Below, in pieces: positions 1-8,903 of a stretch of 44,125 bases of DNA. Where the stretch lies: contig DAXK01000007.1 of assembly GCA_002506365.1 (NCBI GenBank), positions 1-44,125 of the forward strand, read 5' to 3'. Each line of letters starts with the position of its first letter. Positions within the stretch are counted from its first letter, which is position 1. The position numbers were made by a program, and so were the translations under genes. The notes under the pieces are model-generated. The model saw only the letters and a list, made by a program, of their open reading frames with translations, was not told the DNA's origin and made no database searches. The DNA is from an archaeon UBA583. GTDB taxonomy: Archaea; Nanobdellota; Nanobdellia; Woesearchaeales; UBA583.

Positions 1-2
1 AG

Positions 3-1460
3 TCCGTAAACAAAGCCTCTACAGAGTTATTGTCCATACCTATTCCAATGGATATAAAAAAGAAAACTAAAACCTTTACAGATGTTGTTGTGGACAGTAT
101 AGCTACAGGAATAGCAGGTTTTATTTTAATATTTTTTATTATTTATTGGTTTAGAAAATATGTAAATAATATTATTATGGTTTTGTTTTCAGTAAGTTTA
201 ACTTTATTAATAATTACTAGGATTTATTCATTATATAGTCTAGATGTTAATTTTATTTTTGTGATTAGATTAATTTTATGGTTTTTTACAGCGCAATTAT
301 TTGTATTTTTAGTTGTTGAAGTTTTAATTGGTCAAGTTAAAAATAAAAATTATGTTGAGAACCGAAAAAAACTTCTTAAAGTGAATAAAATTAAGTTTAA
401 GTATGTTAGTTATTTATTTGTGTTAATTATTTTAATTTTGTTTGTTTTCACATTTATTTCTATTTATGATAAAAAATATCAAATTGAGAATGGACCGAAT
501 ATTAAAACTGATGAATTAAATATTTTAAATTGGGAGGATTATTTAGGTGGGCCAGAGGTTATTACAAATTTTGAGAAACAGTTTAATGTTACGGTTAATC
601 TTACAATTTTTCAAGAAGAATATGAAATTTATGGATATAATTTAAGTAATTTTGATTTAGTTGTAGTTAGTGGAAGAATTTTGGAAAAATTATATTATGA
701 TAATAAATTGGAAAAAATTAGATTTAATAAAATTCAAAATAGTGTTTATTTATCAGATAAATGTAAGTTTGATGAGAATTATTTAGATTATGGATTTCCA
801 TATACTTGGGGGACTACGGGGATTTTAGTTAATACTGATTTTGTTAAAGATTATGATAAGTCTTGGGATTTATTTTGGGATTCTAAATATTATAGAAAAG
901 GAGCTTTACTTCCAGATCCTGATGAGATTTTTGCAGCAATTTCAAGAGATGTGGGGATTGGATTACTTCCTTCAAATTTAGAAGAGTATTATAAAGTTAA
1001 AGATTTTTTAGAGTTAATTGATAAAAATATTTATGGGTATTATGACCAAATTGAGGCTGTAGAATTAATGAAGAATGAAACTATTTGGATTTATCAAACA
1101 TATAATGATTATCGGTTATATTTTAATGAAACTAATTTTGAGTTTTTTATTCCAGATGAAGGTAGTTTAATGTGGATTGATTCTTTTGTTATGCCTAAAA
1201 ATTTAAAAAATAAACATAATGCTGAATTATTTTTAGATTATATTAATGATGGAAAAGTTAATGCTAATATTTCTAGTTATGGTCAAATTGCTTCATGTAA
1301 TGATAAGTCATTTGAATATTTAGATGAGGAGTTTTTAAATAATAAAGATATTTTTCCAGATGAGAAAACTTTGAGTAAGTTAGATATTTTAAGTAAATAT
1401 CCTATAAATATGAGAATTGAAGAATTAAAAATAGAATTATTTGAAAAGTTGAATGAATAA
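3..1460 (+). CDS. Membrane-anchored PotD-like (spermidine/putrescine-type) substrate-binding protein, 5' end open at window edge
   Basis: The C-terminal ~310 residues match the periplasmic polyamine-binding protein family: they open with LNILNWEDYLGG, the usual NWxxY start of PotD-type proteins, and keep the YTWGTTGILVN and MWIDSFVMPK segments. In front lie four predicted membrane helices (about residues 15-36, 40-61, 68-94 and 118-140 counted from the ATG at 48), so the binding domain would be held at the outer membrane face instead of being a lipoprotein. The reading frame has no stop back to base 3, so the start may be outside the window; in-frame candidates inside are TTG 30 and ATG 48. 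Known family role: capture of polyamines for an ABC importer. No ATPase or permease gene is visible here; these may lie upstream. Polyamine specificity is inferred. Confidence 0.75.
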   Translation, partial: SVNKASTELLSIPIPMDIKKKTKTFTDVVVDSIATGIAGFILIFFIIYWFRKYVNNIIMVLFSVSLTLLIITRIYSLYSLDVNFIFVIRLILWFFTAQLFVFLVVEVLIGQVKNKNYVENRKKLLKVNKIKFKYVSYLFVLIILILFVFTFISIYDKKYQIENGPNIKTDELNILNWEDYLGGPEVITNFEKQFNVTVNLTIFQEEYEIYGYNLSNFDLVVVSGRILEKLYYDNKLEKIRFNKIQNSVYLSDKCKFDENYLDYGFPYTWGTTGILVNTDFVKDYDKSWDLFWDSKYYRKGALLPDPDEIFAAISRDVGIGLLPSNLEEYYKVKDFLELIDKNIYGYYDQIEAVELMKNETIWIYQTYNDYRLYFNETNFEFFIPDEGSLMWIDSFVMPKNLKNKHNAELFLDYINDGKVNANISSYGQIASCNDKSFEYLDEEFLNNKDIFPDEKTLSKLDILSKYPINMRIEELKIELFEKLNE

Positions 1461-1484
1461 ATAAATTAATTAATTAATTATTTA

Positions 1485-1608
1485 AAAGTTTCACTTTAAT
1501 CTGCTCATTATTTTTTATACAATGGACACAAAAATAATACACGGAGAAAACCAATGGTTTTCTGTGTAATGAGAAAATTAAAGTTTCACTTTAATCTGCT
1601 CATTATTT
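1485..1608. repeat. 29-bp perfect direct repeat containing the 3' end of the downstream minus-strand gene
   Basis: Bases 1485-1513 and 1580-1608 are identical over 29 bp. The right copy contains the last codons and stop (MSRLK, stop at 1586) of the minus-strand gene; the left copy is a detached duplicate. The 66 bases between hold a hairpin centred on CCAATGG. Confidence 0.85.
1539..1605. terminator. Two adjacent hairpins between convergent genes
   Basis: Hairpin one (1539-1567) has a perfect 9-bp inner stem AGAAAACCA/TGGTTTTCT with a one-base loop and an imperfect extension. Hairpin two (1567-1605) pairs TAATGAG with CTCATTA and ATTAAAG with CTTTAAT around the stop codon of the minus-strand gene. 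Lying between converging genes, they probably act as a bidirectional terminator. Confidence 0.5.
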
Positions 1609-2452
1609 CAGTTAGTCTAATATAACTTTGATAAAAAATTGGCATATCTGTTACATCTTCTAAAAAATTGAAAAGATATAATACTATTGAAAAAATCACA
1701 CCATATTCTTTTAACCCTGATTGAACAATCAAATATAAACTTGTACAAATTAAAATTATTAAAAGTGTGAATGAAAATGCGTAATTATACATTTCTAAAT
1801 CTGAAATATTAATGTAACATCTCATTAATTTATTACTAAATGTTTTTGTTTTTTTTCTTGAGTTATGTCTTACAATATCAACTTGACTTTCTTTTGTATT
1901 ATTTAAATCGGTGTGTAGTTTTCTTGTTTTATTTGTTGTAAGTTTATATAGTCCCATAACTAAAAACATTACAACAAGTGCTAATGTGAAAACATCAAGG
2001 TTTAAAAAATATAAAATAAAAAGAGTTCCCCCTAAACTAATTAATGTTCCAATTATTTCAGGTAAAGTATCTTCAAAATAGTCTATTAATTCTTCTAACA
2101 TATCAACTCTTGCGGAAACCTGAGATACTTTTGTGGTTTTTGTATATTCGTTTTCTACAACCCCGGGTGTTAAGTCTTCATAGATTTTTCCATAAAGTCT
2201 TGTATCGTAAAATCTTCTTAATGCTGATACGAACATATCCCCAAGCCCAAGAGCTAAAAGAGCCCAGAGCCATGAAATTTTATCTTCAATTAAGCCATTA
2301 ATTGCAAATCCTAATACTAAAGGGAAAAATAAGTATAATACATTTTCTAAAATTACTAAAAATAATGTAGCTGATATAGAAAATTTGTAGTGGAAAAAAA
2401 TAGATTTTAGGTTTAAATTATCTAAGTCTACGTCTGTTGAAATTTGTTTCAT
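1586..2452 (-). CDS. ABC-transporter-type six-helix membrane domain protein without ATPase
   Basis: This 288-residue protein resembles the transmembrane domain of type IV ABC exporters (the ABC_membrane_3-like stand-alone family): about six hydrophobic helices (near 25-48, 55-75, 133-155, 155-172, 222-243, 246-266) separated by a long charged cytoplasmic stretch around residues 80-130. There is no Walker A, signature or Walker B motif, and no ATPase gene next to it, so a partner ATPase would have to be encoded elsewhere, or the protein works alone. A TATA-like TTTTAAATAT lies 26 nt before the ATG. Convergent with the PotD-like gene. Substrate unknown. Confidence 0.65.
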   Translation of the reverse strand: MKQISTDVDLDNLNLKSIFFHYKFSISATLFLVILENVLYLFFPLVLGFAINGLIEDKISWLWALLALGLGDMFVSALRRFYDTRLYGKIYEDLTPGVVENEYTKTTKVSQVSARVDMLEELIDYFEDTLPEIIGTLISLGGTLFILYFLNLDVFTLALVVMFLVMGLYKLTTNKTRKLHTDLNNTKESQVDIVRHNSRKKTKTFSNKLMRCYINISDLEMYNYAFSFTLLIILICTSLYLIVQSGLKEYGVIFSIVLYLFNFLEDVTDMPIFYQSYIRLTEIMSRLK

Positions 2453-2580
2453 ATTAAAATTAATGTAATTTCTTTTAAATATGTATCTTAATTAGATATT
2501 TTTAAAAAATATCTTGAAATTTAAATGGTTTAAAATTTGAAATAATTATATGATTTTATATCTTTATTCAACCATTTATT

Positions 2581-2589
2581 TTTATATAT
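2581..2589 (+). promoter_or_regulatory. TATA box for the small membrane-protein operon
   Basis: TTTATATAT lies about 24 nt before the ATG at 2609, the archaeal leaderless spacing. It almost touches the earlier in-frame ATG at 2588, which argues for the start at 2609. Confidence 0.6.
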
Positions 2590-2608
2590 GAAAATAATAT
2601 ATTTATAT

Positions 2609-2995
2609 ATGAAACAATCAAAAAATAAAATTTATTTAAGTATTTTTTTATCGGTTTTAGTTCCATTGGTATTTTATTTAATTATTAATTTTATTATTCA
2701 TAGATTTACAAATATGGCAGTTTATGATACTCTTTCTGATATGGTTGGAGTTATTTGTTGTTTTATGATTTTATTTTATTCTTATGAATTTTTAAGTGGA
2801 AAAAATAGAAAATATTTGATAATTGGATCAATATTTTTTATTGTGAGTCGATTTATTGAAATTGTTTTACAAGAATTAATAATTTTGGGAATTTATGGAT
2901 TCGAAATAATTTGGTTAGTTGCTCTTTATTTTTCATATTTTGGAATTATTTATTTATTTTTAGGTTATCGGAGGTTAAATTTAAATGGGAATTGA
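2609..2995 (+). CDS. Small multi-helix membrane protein (first of three)
   Basis: No recognised family. The 128-residue protein starts MKQSKNK and has four hydrophobic helices separated by short charged loops (KNRK, YRRLN). The ATG at 2609 is chosen over the one at 2588 because the TATA box abuts 2588. Its end overlaps the next gene by 11 nt, so the three genes 2609-3717 are surely co-transcribed and probably translationally coupled. Possible roles include sensing or a small membrane complex, but nothing in the sequence shows which. Confidence 0.7.
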   Translation: MKQSKNKIYLSIFLSVLVPLVFYLIINFIIHRFTNMAVYDTLSDMVGVICCFMILFYSYEFLSGKNRKYLIIGSIFFIVSRFIEIVLQELIILGIYGFEIIWLVALYFSYFGIIYLFLGYRRLNLNGN

Positions 2996-3251
2996 TTTAA
3001 ATTTAATATATTTGTTTTCAATTTTAATTGGAACGATTTTATTATTTTGGATTGTTATGAATTCTATGATAAGAGATAAAAAAATATTCCTTTACATTCC
3101 ATTTTATTTAATTGGAGTTCTTTTATTTATCAGTACTGTTTTTTTATTTTTTAATATTTCAAGTCAAAAAATATGGGTTTTTGTTGAAATTTCAATTGGA
3201 GTTTGTTTATTTTTTATTTTTACTGAAATTATGAGGGTTAAAAATGATTGA
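2985..3251 (+). CDS. Small membrane protein, three helices (second of three)
   Basis: An 88-residue protein of unknown family starting MGIDLNLIYL. Three hydrophobic segments (about 8-26, 35-55, 62-82) with a basic loop MIRDKK between the first and second; almost no soluble part. Its start lies inside the 3' end of the preceding gene and its last bases overlap the next start by 8 nt. The tight chaining suggests the three products are made together and may form one complex. Confidence 0.7.
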   Translation: MGIDLNLIYLFSILIGTILLFWIVMNSMIRDKKIFLYIPFYLIGVLLFISTVFLFFNISSQKIWVFVEISIGVCLFFIFTEIMRVKND

Positions 3252-3717
3252 TGTAAATGCTGTTATATACATTAGCGTATTTTCTTATGGATTAATTAGT
3301 TTTTTTTTATTATTTGCTTTAACTTTTGTTAATCAATCAAGATTAAATATTAAGATGTATAAACTTATAATTCCATTAATTTATTTAGTATTTATTACAA
3401 TTATTGCGATTTTAAATCAATTAAATATATATAGTATTGGTCCATTAAAATTATTTTTAGATTTATTTGGAATTTATATGATTTGGTTTATTTATTATGC
3501 GTATAAAGATTATTTTTTAAAAAAAATATTTATTTTAATTAATTTTATTTTAATAATTACAGTAATTTTAGAGATATTTTATGATTTACATACTTTAGTT
3601 TTTTATTTTAGAATGATTTTTTTATTAATTACATTTATAATAATTAAATTTATGTTTTTAAGAGTAATTTCAGGTAAAAAGAAAGTAAATAAAAATAAAA
3701 AAATATTTACTGGATAA
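3244..3717 (+). CDS. Small membrane protein, five helices (third of three)
   Basis: A 157-residue protein of unknown family, beginning MIDVNAVIYI, with about five hydrophobic helices and a very basic C-terminal tail (SGKKKVNKNKK), consistent with a cytoplasmic C-terminus. It overlaps the preceding gene by 8 nt. The final codons ACT GGA TAA and the following bases are duplicated 81 bp downstream (see repeat at 3709). All three proteins of this cluster share the pattern of short helices with few polar residues, but I see no convincing sequence repeat among them. Confidence 0.7.
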   Translation: MIDVNAVIYISVFSYGLISFFLLFALTFVNQSRLNIKMYKLIIPLIYLVFITIIAILNQLNIYSIGPLKLFLDLFGIYMIWFIYYAYKDYFLKKIFILINFILIITVILEIFYDLHTLVFYFRMIFLLITFIIIKFMFLRVISGKKKVNKNKKIFTG

Positions 3718-3812
3718 TTTAAAATCGGAGAAGTAAGTCATTTTATAACCAATGGTTATAAAATTGATATCCGGGTTAACCTATGGTTAACTGGATAATT
3801 TAAAATCGGAGA
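3709..3812. repeat. 23-bp direct repeat carrying the 3' end of the upstream gene
   Basis: Bases 3709-3731 and 3790-3812 are identical over 23 bp. The left copy contains the last two codons and stop of the plus-strand membrane-protein gene; the right copy is a detached duplicate whose end pairs with the 3' flank of glyS (AATTTAAAATC, loop GGA, GATTTTAAATT). Confidence 0.85.
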
Positions 3813-3820
3813 TTTTAAAT
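3740..3820. terminator. Cluster of three hairpins between convergent genes, first with CCAATGG centre
   Basis: Hairpin one, 3740-3764, is a perfect 12-bp inverted repeat ATTTTATAACCA/TGGTTATAAAAT with a single A as loop. Hairpin two, 3775-3791, is GTTAACC-TAT-GGTTAAC. Hairpin three pairs 11-bp arms just outside the glyS stop. Together they separate a plus-strand and a minus-strand gene end; a bidirectional terminator is likely. Confidence 0.55.
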
Positions 3821-5409
3821 TAAATTAAATCGAAATCTACTTTTCCTTTTACAAGGTTTTTAATAATTGCTGAAATATTTTCAATTTCAACTCTAGTTTG
3901 TTTTCCAGTTACTCTATCTCTAATTGTAACAGAATCTTTGTTTGCTAATTTTTCAGCTTTTACTTCTTCTGAATCATCTTCGTTTGATTGTCCTAAAGTT
4001 TCAAAGTCAATTGTTAAACAAAATGGAATTCCGATTTCATCAGCTCTAGCATATCTTTTTCCTACACTTCCAGATTTATCGTATAATACTTCAATATCTT
4101 CATCAATTAACTCGTTAAAAATTTCTCTAGCAACTTCTGGTAATCCTGCTTTGTTTACAAGTGGGAAAATAGCTACTTTGTATGGAGCAACTTTAGGAGT
4201 TAAGTTTAAGACAATATTTCCTCTTTCTTTGTCATCTTCGTATCCTTGATATAAAACTGCCATCATAAATCTTTCAACTCCCATTGAAGGTTCAATTACA
4301 TTTGGAATTGCTTTTGATTTCATTTTTTCATCAAAAATTTCCATTTTTGTTTTTGAGTGTTGTTGGTGTTGTGTCAAATCAAAGTTTCCTCTATTTGCCA
4401 TTCCTAACATTTCTTTGAATCCCATTGGATATTTAAAGTCAATATCAAATGTTGCATTTGAGTAGTGAGATAATTCTGTTTGAACATGTTGTCTTACTCT
4501 TAAATTTTCAGGTTTTAGTCCAACTTCATTTGTTAACCAATTATAGTATTTTGCTAACCAGTATGCGTGAAAAGTATTTAATTTGTAAGATTCATCTTTG
4601 TGTAAATCTCCAATTGTAGTTTCAATCATTTCAAATGTTTCATCATCTTGCGCTTTCGCAGTTAGAATCTTTAATTTTGTATCTAATAATTCTTGAGTTA
4701 ATTCTTCACAAACTGATTCTGGATGGTAAAAGTATTCCATTTCAATTTGTTCGAATTCTCTACATCTAAATACAAAGTCTCTTGGTGAAATTTCGTTTCT
4801 GTATGCTTTTCCGATTTGTGTAATTCCAAATGGTAATTGTTGCCGAGAAGTTTCAGCGATAATTTTAAAGTTTGGAAAAATGGATTGAGCTGTTTCTGGT
4901 CTTAAGTATGCTTTAGATTGTTTTGAAACATCTGCTCCGATTTGTGTGTTTAACATTCCACTGAAAAATTGAATTGGTAATTCAAAATCTTCTCCATTGT
5001 ATTTTAAATTGTGTTTTACAATTAAATCTTCAATTTCTTTTGGCCCTAGAGCATCTCCAGGCATATTTAATTCATCTTCGATAAAATGATCTGCTCTTAA
5101 TTTTGTTTTTGTATCTTTTGTTGTTAAAAGCATATCTCCGAAAGTATCAACGTGTCCTGAGGCTTTCCATACTTTTGGATTTGTAATAATTGCACCATCT
5201 TGTCCAACAATATCTTCTCTTTTTTGAACAAATTCTTTCCAGTATAAGTTCTTTAGGTTGTTTTTTAATTCTACTCCTAAAGGTCCAAAGTCAAAAAATC
5301 CGGCTAGTCCACCGTAAATTTCTCCGGCTTGGAATACAAATCCTTTCTTTTTACAGAAAGTTGCTAAATCTTCTAGATTAATTTTAACGTTTGGCTTTTC
5401 GCTATTCAT
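3820..5409 (-). CDS. glyS: Glycyl-tRNA synthetase, archaeal/eukaryotic dimeric type
   Basis: A 529-residue class II aminoacyl-tRNA synthetase that charges tRNA-Gly in the cytoplasm. The N-terminus has the glycine-specific FQAGEIYGGLAGFFDFGPLG block; motif 2 is FRCREFEQIEMEYF and motif 3 is PSMGVERFMMAVL; the C-terminal ~110 residues (KVAIFPLVNK through KQTRVEI) form the anticodon-binding domain. It lacks the alpha/beta two-subunit layout of many bacteria. Length fits the short archaeal form. A TATA box TTTATAAAT at 5435-5443 lies about 29 nt upstream of the ATG. The gene stands alone between an FMN reductase (same strand) and a convergent membrane-protein cluster. Confidence 0.97.
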   Translation of the reverse strand: MNSEKPNVKINLEDLATFCKKKGFVFQAGEIYGGLAGFFDFGPLGVELKNNLKNLYWKEFVQKREDIVGQDGAIITNPKVWKASGHVDTFGDMLLTTKDTKTKLRADHFIEDELNMPGDALGPKEIEDLIVKHNLKYNGEDFELPIQFFSGMLNTQIGADVSKQSKAYLRPETAQSIFPNFKIIAETSRQQLPFGITQIGKAYRNEISPRDFVFRCREFEQIEMEYFYHPESVCEELTQELLDTKLKILTAKAQDDETFEMIETTIGDLHKDESYKLNTFHAYWLAKYYNWLTNEVGLKPENLRVRQHVQTELSHYSNATFDIDFKYPMGFKEMLGMANRGNFDLTQHQQHSKTKMEIFDEKMKSKAIPNVIEPSMGVERFMMAVLYQGYEDDKERGNIVLNLTPKVAPYKVAIFPLVNKAGLPEVAREIFNELIDEDIEVLYDKSGSVGKRYARADEIGIPFCLTIDFETLGQSNEDDSEEVKAEKLANKDSVTIRDRVTGKQTRVEIENISAIIKNLVKGKVDFDLI

Positions 5410-5434
5410 AATAGTATAAATATGTTCGAGAGCC

Positions 5435-5443
5435 TTTATAAAT
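5435..5443 (-). promoter_or_regulatory. TATA box for glyS
   Basis: TTTATAAAT on either reading lies about 29 nt before the glyS ATG at 5409. A long inverted repeat starts a few bases further upstream. Confidence 0.5.
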
Positions 5444-5448
5444 ATTTA

Positions 5449-5523
5449 TTTTAATTTTAATGATAAATTCTCGATTTTCGAGCGTTAGCGAGAAGTTGAG
5501 AGAATTTTTGATTAAAATTAAAA
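5449..5523. terminator. Long imperfect hairpin between the FMN reductase end and the glyS promoter
   Basis: The 5' arm TTTTAATTTTAAT plus AAATTCTC pairs with a 3' arm GAGAATTT plus ATTAAAATTAAAA, two mismatches between the blocks, loop of about 25 bases rich in GCG/GAG. It lies 90-165 bases beyond the minus-strand FMN reductase stop and directly upstream of the glyS promoter. It may end the reductase transcript; no other function is visible. The rest of 5524-5614 holds a smaller hairpin GAATTTCT/AGAAATTC. Confidence 0.45.
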
Positions 5524-5614
5524 TTCTAGATATGGAATTTCTCGTAATCAGAGAAATTCATTAATATAAATTATTCACTAAGCGAAGTGTGTGATTAATT
5601 TTCTATTTTACTTT

Positions 5615-6169
5615 TTAATTGTCTTCAATTGGATTTTCTAAAGTGTGAACTTTTAATAACTTTAATAATTCTTCTTTTTGTTTTTCAAATTCTGATTTTA
5701 CTAAATCATCAACCAATTCATCTCCTTTGAAACTTTTTGGGTTTGAACATGGACAAAATTCTAAAAGTTTAACTTTAAAGTATTCAACTGATTCTTTTAA
5801 TTTAAAATAAGGTTTTCTTTGTGAATGAATTCCTCCAGCATTTTCAATTAATCCTAAATATTTATTTGACATTGCTTCTAAATGAATATCTAAAAAATTT
5901 TTACAAACTCCACTAATTGCGTGATTATATACTGGACTTGCTAAAATATAAGCGTCAAAATCTTGAATGTATTTATATAAATCTTGAGTTTGTTTTGTAT
6001 AATCTTCAAGTTTATTTCCATTACATAATTCAATTTCTGATTCTTTTAAATCTAAATATTCAACTTGAAGTTCTTTTTCTTTCATTAATTGTTCATACGC
6101 ATATCTTGCGATTTTATTTGTATTCCCATTCTCGTTTAGAGTTGTTTGAATTACTAATACTTTTTTCAT
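5615..6169 (-). CDS. NAD(P)H-dependent FMN reductase / flavodoxin-fold quinone reductase
   Basis: A 184-residue flavodoxin-fold protein. The N-terminus KVLVIQTTLNENGNTNKIARYA is the phosphate-binding strand-loop of the NADPH-dependent FMN reductase family, and ASPVYNHAISGVCKNFLD is the conserved SPxYN...LKxxxD block that holds the flavin ring (about residues 78-95). A CPC pair occurs near residue 139. Known family reaction: two-electron reduction of flavin, quinone or azo compounds in the cytoplasm. The true substrate cannot be read from sequence. It is transcribed toward glyS, ending about 205 bases before it. Confidence 0.85.
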   Translation of the reverse strand: MKKVLVIQTTLNENGNTNKIARYAYEQLMKEKELQVEYLDLKESEIELCNGNKLEDYTKQTQDLYKYIQDFDAYILASPVYNHAISGVCKNFLDIHLEAMSNKYLGLIENAGGIHSQRKPYFKLKESVEYFKVKLLEFCPCSNPKSFKGDELVDDLVKSEFEKQKEELLKLLKVHTLENPIEDN

Positions 6170-6313
6170 ATTTTTATTTGTAGATAATTGTTTTTATTTT
6201 ATTGTTTTAATTTATAGGTATGAATTGATAGTTTCAATATTTAATTAATTTAAAATTTTTAATAATATTAAAATTATTGTCTGTATTAAAAGTATATATT
6301 AAAATTATTTGAA

Positions 6314-6368
6314 TTTTAACTATTTTTTAACTATTTTACACAATCCTTATATATAAAAAATAGTTAAA
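6314..6368. promoter_or_regulatory. Operator-like TTTTAACTATTTT repeats around the TATA box of the regulator gene
   Basis: TTTTAACTATTTT occurs twice in tandem at 6314-6326 and 6325-6337, and once inverted as AAAATAGTTAAA at 6357-6368. The TATA box TTATATATAA (6347-6356) sits between them, 25 nt before the ATG at 6376. The same sequence recurs at 7367-7380 before the DsbA gene. Binding by the adjacent winged-helix protein is inferred. Confidence 0.6.
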
Positions 6369-6375
6369 CTTTATT

Positions 6376-7290
<915 letters not shown>

Positions 7291-7318
7291 TTATTTATTA
7301 ATTAAAATTTATATTTTT

Positions 7319-7380
7319 AAAGTATATTCTAACTTTCTAAAGTATATTTTAACTTTCTAAAGTTTATTTTAACTATTTTT
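7319..7380 (+). promoter_or_regulatory. Three 20-bp iterated repeats upstream of the DsbA-like gene, last one containing the TTTTAACTATTTTT site
   Basis: Copies at 7319-7338 and 7339-7358 share AAAGTATATT-Y-TAACTTTCT, with a third, shorter copy from 7359. The period is exactly 20 bp, two helical turns, so bound proteins would line up on one face. The third copy runs into TTTTAACTATTTTT (7367-7380), the motif found at the regulator's own promoter. Confidence 0.65.
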
Positions 7381-7410
7381 ATACTATGATTTAATTATTT
7401 TTAAAATTTG

Positions 7411-7420
7411 TTTATATATA
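7411..7420 (+). promoter_or_regulatory. TATA box for the DsbA-like gene
   Basis: TTTATATATA lies 25 nt before ATG 7441 and overlaps the earlier TTG at 7408, which rules that codon out as a start. Confidence 0.65.
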
Positions 7421-7440
7421 AAAATATTGTAAATTATTTT

Positions 7441-8247
7441 ATGAAGAAAGAAAATACTTCAAGTAAAGAGAAGATAGGAGAATCTAAAATATTATTAATT
7501 TGGGTTTTAGTTGTAATTGTTTTACAATTTTTAGTAGTTGGAAGTTTATTATTAAATGTTTCAAATAATGAAAATTCAATTTCTGATATTGAGTCAAAAG
7601 TTTCTAGATTAGATACATTTTTTGCAAGTAATGCACCAGGTTATGGGAGTGGGTCTGAACCAGGATCAGTTGCCCCACCTAGTGGGAATGCACCTAGTGC
7701 TCAAGTTGTTGATGTATCCAAAGTTAGTTTTGATGGTGAACCTAGTTCAGGTAATCCAGATGCTAAAGTTACAGTTATTGAATATTCAGATTATGAATGT
7801 CCATTTTGTTCAAAGTTTTTTTCAGAGAGTTATGGAAAGTTAAAGGCTGAGTATATTGATACAGGTAAAATTAATTTTGTGTTTAAGGATTTTCCACTTG
7901 GGTTTCATGATAAAGCAATTCCTGCAGCTGCGGCAGCAAATTGTGTGTTAAGAGATTTGGGAGATGAAAAATATTTTGAAATGCATGATACTATTTTTTC
8001 TAATCAAAGAAGTTTAAGTGTTTCTAATTTGAAAAAGTGGGCAACTGATTTAGGAATGAATTCAGATAATTATGATAGTTGTATTGTTGATAGTTCTATT
8101 TTAGATGAAATTAGTGCGGATTTAGCTGAAGGATCACAATTAGGGGTATCAGGAACACCTTCATTTTTTATTAATGGAAAATTAATTGTTGGAGCTCAAC
8201 CTTATTCAGTAATTAAAGCAGAAATCGAATCAGCTTTAAATCAATAA
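7441..8247 (+). CDS. Membrane-anchored DsbA-family thiol-disulfide oxidoreductase
   Basis: A 268-residue protein: one N-terminal helix (about 18-39), a low-complexity Gly/Ser/Pro linker (about 66-90) and a C-terminal thioredoxin-fold domain of the DsbA type with insertion. The active site is C120-P-F-C123 in YSDYECPFCSKFF; the cis-proline is P240 in GVSGTPSFFINGK. Family role: forming or isomerising disulfides in secreted proteins at the outer face of the membrane. ATG 7441 is chosen because the TATA box sits over the upstream TTG. It lies between the winged-helix regulator and the thioredoxin-like/CcdA-like pair, which would supply or remove electrons. A hairpin at about 8270-8302 follows the stop, so the next genes may be partly uncoupled. 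Confidence 0.93.
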   Translation: MKKENTSSKEKIGESKILLIWVLVVIVLQFLVVGSLLLNVSNNENSISDIESKVSRLDTFFASNAPGYGSGSEPGSVAPPSGNAPSAQVVDVSKVSFDGEPSSGNPDAKVTVIEYSDYECPFCSKFFSESYGKLKAEYIDTGKINFVFKDFPLGFHDKAIPAAAAANCVLRDLGDEKYFEMHDTIFSNQRSLSVSNLKKWATDLGMNSDNYDSCIVDSSILDEISADLAEGSQLGVSGTPSFFINGKLIVGAQPYSVIKAEIESALNQ

Positions 8248-8268
8248 ATAAAATTTAAAAAAAGTATT

Positions 8269-8302
8269 AGTGAATAATCATTTTTATAAAAGATTATTTA
8301 CA
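8269..8302 (+). terminator. Hairpin between the DsbA-like and thioredoxin-like genes
   Basis: GTGAATAATC pairs with GATTATTTAC (one G-U) across a 12-base T/A-rich loop. The next gene has its own TATA-like ACATATATTA at 8311-8320, 26 nt before its ATG. Confidence 0.45.
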
Positions 8303-8341
8303 TATTTTAAACATATATTAATTAAATAATTATAAATTAAA

Positions 8342-8896
8342 ATGGTAGCAAATAAAGGAACAGAAAAAAAAGCGTCAAAAGCGCAAGCAAATAGAGAAGC
8401 AAAAGCTAATGCTCAAAGAAAAAAATCAATGATGATTTGGGGAGGAGTTTTATTAGTTGTAGCATTAATTTTTGGAATTATGATTGGAACTTCACCTAAG
8501 GAGGTTAACCAAGATGAATTAGTTTTTGGAGATGATGTAATTACAATGAATTATTTTCATTTAAAAACTTGTCCACATTGTATTAAACAAAATTCTTTTA
8601 ATAAGTATTTAATTGAAAAGTATCCAAATTTAAAAATTGAAACTATGGAGTTATCTGCTGGTGGAACTTTAGAGAAATATCAACAACTTGCTGATAAAGT
8701 TGAAGGTTTAGATAGAGATAAGTTTCCTGGGACTCCTTTAACTATTTTTGAATCAGGTGAATTTAATATTGGATATGGAAGTGATGAGACAACTGGTAAA
8801 AAATTAATTGAAATGATTGAAGCTGAACAAGCTAGAATTGATGCTAGTTGGGATGTTTCAACAATGAAGAGAACAGTAGAGTTAAGAGGAGAATAA
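8342..8896 (+). CDS. Membrane-anchored thioredoxin/glutaredoxin-like protein (CPHC)
   Basis: A 184-residue protein with a lysine/alanine-rich cytoplasmic start, one membrane helix (about 30-50, MMIWGGVLLVVALIFGIMIG) and an outside thioredoxin-fold domain. The redox motif C77-P-H-C80 lies in YFHLKTCPHCIKQN; FPGTPLTIFESGEF carries the cis-proline. CPHC is the DsbA-type dithiol but the small domain is closer to thioredoxin or glutaredoxin. It is followed 7 nt later by a CcdA/DsbD-like protein, and GAGTTAAGAGGAG near its end can serve as ribosome-binding site for that gene. The likely role is passing electrons between the membrane carrier and DsbA or its substrates. Confidence 0.9.
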   Translation: MVANKGTEKKASKAQANREAKANAQRKKSMMIWGGVLLVVALIFGIMIGTSPKEVNQDELVFGDDVITMNYFHLKTCPHCIKQNSFNKYLIEKYPNLKIETMELSAGGTLEKYQQLADKVEGLDRDKFPGTPLTIFESGEFNIGYGSDETTGKKLIEMIEAEQARIDASWDVSTMKRTVELRGE

Positions 8897-8903
8897 ATTT
8901 AAG

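Noticed and set aside
2044..2301. Plus-strand frame inside the ABC-type membrane gene
   Set aside because: Antisense shadow with low-complexity composition and no promoter.
7408..7440. TTG start giving an 11-residue longer DsbA-like protein
   Set aside because: The TTG overlaps the TATA box TTTATATATA, and ATG 7441 has the normal spacing.
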